DNA from: Alterisphingorhabdus sp051668705
Lineage (GTDB): Bacteria; Pseudomonadota; Alphaproteobacteria; Sphingomonadales; Sphingomonadaceae
DNA length: 64,000 nt
NCBI RefSeq assembly: GCF_051668705.1
Contig: NZ_CP196351.1
Location: forward strand, 1,674,001-1,738,000
Direction of reading: 5' to 3'
Shown piece by piece: positions 61,224 through 64,000 of the stretch (within the stretch, counting starts at the first letter, position 1; each line of letters opens with the position of its first letter). Below the pieces are notes generated by a model. The model was not told the origin of the DNA, ran no database searches, and was given only the letters and a program-made list of their open reading frames with translations. A program made the translations under genes and the position numbers.

Positions 61224-64000
61224 ATGACATTTTTAAAAAAATTGCGGCCGCGATCACCACTATATTTGATGGCTGCCTTATCTGCGCTTACCTTACCGTT
61301 ATTGGCACTACCATTTGCTGCTCTGGCGCAGCAAGGTGCCGACAAGACAAACAAAACTGAGAAACCCGTTACCTATACGCCCAAGGCTGAGGCTGCCAAA
61401 GCTTGGGGGTTTGACCGGAGCGATTTGCAGCCGGATACACGCACATTATTTGGCGTTTTGCCCAATGGTATGCGTTATGCCATCCGACATAATGAAACGC
61501 CGCAAGAAACTGTCGCCATGCGCTTTGTCATCTCGGTTGGCTCTTTGGCGGAGAGTGATAAACAGCGTGGACTGGCGCACTTTCTGGAACATATGGCATT
61601 TAATGGCTCTACCAATGTGCCCGAAGGTGAAATGGTCAAAATATTGGAACGCTCAGGTCTGGCCTTTGGCGCCGACACCAATGCTTTCACCAATTTTGAG
61701 ACTACCGGATATACGCTCGATCTGCCTAATAATAAGTCTGAACTCATAGACACGGCATTCTTTTTGCTGCGCGAGACAGCAAGCGAAATCACCCTGGCAC
61801 AGGATGCCGTTGATCGCGAACGCGGTGTCATTCTTTCCGAAATGCGAACGCGCGATGATTTCGGCCTGCAAAACTTTATTGAGCAGACCAAATTCCTGCT
61901 GCCCGATACAAATATAGCCGATCGCCTGCCCATCGGCACAAAAGCTGTTTTGGACACCGCAAGTGCGCAGGATTTACGCGACTTTTATGAAGCGCATTAC
62001 ACCCCTGATCGGGCCACAATGGTTATTGTGGGTGATATTGATGTTGCCGAAATAGAGGCCAAAATCAAAGCGACATTCGGTGATTGGACAGGTTCCAACG
62101 CAGGCGAAACTGATGTGGAAGTGGACAATGGCAGCGTTGACTTCGAACGCGGCGGAGAGGACTCGATATTTATCAATCCTGCGATTGGGGAAAGTGCATC
62201 CTTTGTCGCATTCCGACCCTATCAAGATGTGCCCGACACGCAGCTTAACCGGCGTAAAGGGTTTTTGCGCAATGTCGGTTATCGTATCATTGGCCGCAGA
62301 ATTGGCCGCTTGTTGCGTACTGGTGACGCTCCATTTTTGGGCGCAAATATTGGCAGCGATGATGTTTTTGAGCTTGCTCGCCAAACCAGTCTGACCATCT
62401 CCACCCGCGATGGCGAACTGGATAAAGGCATAGCGGCGGCGCAAAACGTCATCCGCACCGCTTTAGAATATGGTTTTACCCAGGCAGAACTGGACGAACA
62501 AATAGCCAATTACCGCACAGGCTTTACCAATGCGGTCAAATCTGCGGAAACACGCTCTAATAACCGCTTGGCTGGGTTGATCGTTTCTGCTGCATTGAAC
62601 GATACATTGGTAACCTCTCCGCAAGAACGGCTAGAGCGATTTCAAGTGATCGCCAGCAATATTACGCCTGACGCGGTTTTGGCTGCGGTGAAAGAGGATC
62701 TGGCCGACCTTTCAAACCCACTCATTCACATCACTGCCAAAGAACAACCTGCAAAGGGTATTGCGTCAATACGGCAAAGTTTTGCTGCCGCTATGCAGGC
62801 ACCACTTACAGCGCCGGAGACGAAAGAAACCAAGGCTTTTGCCTATGAAGATTTTGGACCGGCTGGCGAAGTTGTAAAAGACGAGCGTATTGCTGATCTT
62901 GATATACGTACATTGACCTTTGCTAATAATGTGCGGCTGAATATCAAGAAAACCGACTTTGAGGATGACCGAGTCAGGATTTCCTTACGCGTTGATGGCG
63001 GCAATATTCTCAATACCCGCGATGAACCAAATCTAACCACATTGATGGAGGTTTTTGCCAGTGGCGGCTTAGCAGAGCATTCGGTTGACGAACTGCTGAG
63101 CATATTGGCTGGCCGCTCTGTATCTTTAAGTTTTGATGCTGGTACAGAGTATTTTGGCGGATATTTTACAACAACCCAGCAGGATAGCCTATTGCAGTTG
63201 CAGCTCCTGGCGGCCTATCTTACAGACCCTGGTTATCGCCAAGAAGCACTGAACCGCTACCGCCAGAGCTTTGACAATTATTTCGCTCAGTTAAAAGCAA
63301 CTCCCGACTCTGCTTTTGGCAGCGAGATTGGGGCCATCTTGTCAGACAATGACCCGCGTTTCTCCATATCGACCAAAGAAGAGCTTGAAGCGCTTGAATT
63401 TGATGCCCTACAGGCCGCAATCTCACCAAGTTTTGCGCATGGCAGTATAGAAATTGGCGTGGTTGGTTCAATCGATGAAGCCGAGATCATCGCACAAATT
63501 GCGCGCACATTCGGAGCTTTACCGACCCGAAATGCAGAACGTCAGGATATAAGCAAGCTGGTTGACCGGGAATTTACTGCGCAAAGAGGTCGGCATTTTG
63601 TCTATCATGAAGGGGAACCGGAACAGGCAATATTGCGGTTTTACTGGCCAACGACAGACAATGACGATTTTCGTGAAACAGTTGCTTTACGACTCTTATC
63701 GCAAATCATTCAATTGCGACTGACCGAAGTGATACGCGAGGAGCTGGGCGCAAGCTATTCACCATCTGCAAGCAGCTTTGTTTCTGCAACCTACCCTGAT
63801 TATGGGTACTTCACCATTGGCAGCAATGTCGATTATGGCGACCGTGAAAAAGTCGCGGAAGCCATATCGCGCATTGTTAATAGCTTTCCAGAAAAGCCGA
63901 TTACGCAAGATGAGCTACTACGCGCACGCAAACCACTGTTGGAACGCGTAAAACTGCGCGAAACCAATAATGGTGGATGGTTGTCCATAGTTGATGAAGC
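61224..64000 (+). CDS. M16 family zinc metallopeptidase, 5' part
   Basis: The gene is open from the ATG at 61224 to the end of the window, giving 925 complete codons. A signal peptide (residues 1-35, ending AALA) is followed by the inverted zinc motif HFLEH at 119-123, with the third ligand Glu199 in VDRERGVILSEM. The N-terminal catalytic M16 domain, an inactive C-terminal partner (MVIVGDIDVAEIE region) and a second M16 pair follow, so a two-pair, pitrilysin-like layout of about 950 residues is expected. It is probably periplasmic. Substrate unknown. The stop is outside the window. Confidence 0.9.
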   Translation, partial: MTFLKKLRPRSPLYLMAALSALTLPLLALPFAALAQQGADKTNKTEKPVTYTPKAEAAKAWGFDRSDLQPDTRTLFGVLPNGMRYAIRHNETPQETVAMRFVISVGSLAESDKQRGLAHFLEHMAFNGSTNVPEGEMVKILERSGLAFGADTNAFTNFETTGYTLDLPNNKSELIDTAFFLLRETASEITLAQDAVDRERGVILSEMRTRDDFGLQNFIEQTKFLLPDTNIADRLPIGTKAVLDTASAQDLRDFYEAHYTPDRATMVIVGDIDVAEIEAKIKATFGDWTGSNAGETDVEVDNGSVDFERGGEDSIFINPAIGESASFVAFRPYQDVPDTQLNRRKGFLRNVGYRIIGRRIGRLLRTGDAPFLGANIGSDDVFELARQTSLTISTRDGELDKGIAAAQNVIRTALEYGFTQAELDEQIANYRTGFTNAVKSAETRSNNRLAGLIVSAALNDTLVTSPQERLERFQVIASNITPDAVLAAVKEDLADLSNPLIHITAKEQPAKGIASIRQSFAAAMQAPLTAPETKETKAFAYEDFGPAGEVVKDERIADLDIRTLTFANNVRLNIKKTDFEDDRVRISLRVDGGNILNTRDEPNLTTLMEVFASGGLAEHSVDELLSILAGRSVSLSFDAGTEYFGGYFTTTQQDSLLQLQLLAAYLTDPGYRQEALNRYRQSFDNYFAQLKATPDSAFGSEIGAILSDNDPRFSISTKEELEALEFDALQAAISPSFAHGSIEIGVVGSIDEAEIIAQIARTFGALPTRNAERQDISKLVDREFTAQRGRHFVYHEGEPEQAILRFYWPTTDNDDFRETVALRLLSQIIQLRLTEVIREELGASYSPSASSFVSATYPDYGYFTIGSNVDYGDREKVAEAISRIVNSFPEKPITQDELLRARKPLLERVKLRETNNGGWLSIVDE

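Overview
The window is a 64 kb stretch of bacterial chromosome. It is gene dense, has moderate GC, and shows no phage, plasmid, insertion-sequence, rRNA, tRNA or CRISPR signal. The gene content points to an alphaproteobacterium, most likely of the Sphingomonadales (inference from family composition, not a database match). The pointers are an F1-only ATP synthase operon (atpHAGDC) with a short 85-residue epsilon subunit, a CcrM-type methyltransferase, a three-gene proton-translocating transhydrogenase preceded by a tiny aa3-oxidase subunit IV, a split glycine decarboxylase, a CpaF ATPase and a DUF1800/DUF1501 pair.

Layout. 1-8.2 kb: the end of a LppC-like lipoprotein gene, a transaldolase-like aldolase, priA, two tandem paralogous membrane-anchored trypsin-like proteases, and ada. 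8.4-13.3 kb: atpHAGDC, with a palindromic repeat between atpA and atpG and a hairpin over the atpC stop. 13.3-18.9 kb: an envelope cluster with a polyprenyl-phosphate-type GT2, a large GT-C-like membrane protein, an UPF0104-type membrane protein, a methyltransferase and a DMT permease. 19-23.2 kb: a lone cpaF and the DUF1501/DUF1800 pair. 23.3-29.9 kb: a minus-strand valine catabolic operon (mmsA, acyl-CoA dehydrogenase, 3-hydroxyisobutyryl-CoA hydrolase, enoyl-CoA hydratase, mmsB), with a polysaccharide deacetylase embedded in it. 30-35.7 kb: scattered metabolic genes. 35.7-40.6 kb: the glycine cleavage operon gcvT-gcvH-gcvPA-gcvPB behind a tandem glycine riboswitch. 40.7-45.6 kb: a coupled operon of oxidase subunit IV, pntAA, pntAB, pntB, an amino-acid racemase and dgt. 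45.9-47.5 kb: an NtrC-type regulator with a degenerate GAFTGA motif, followed by a 61-bp tandem repeat array. 47.6-50.7 kb: folP, ccrM and rnhB. 50.8-64 kb: a sugar dehydrogenase lipoprotein, DUF1499, a DUF1285-NUDIX-cca operon, a GGDEF/EAL protein, parC, an NTF2-like protein, purC and the start of an M16 peptidase cut by the window end.

Many neighbouring genes share 1-4 base start/stop overlaps (ATGA, GTGA, TAATG), so translational coupling is common. Most genes are housekeeping. The least explained parts are the paired proteases with a shared four-cysteine C-terminal domain, the GT2/GT-C/UPF0104 envelope cluster, the racemase lacking one catalytic cysteine, the regulator with an altered GAFTGA loop, and the 61-bp repeat array. 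None of these is shown here to be a new system.
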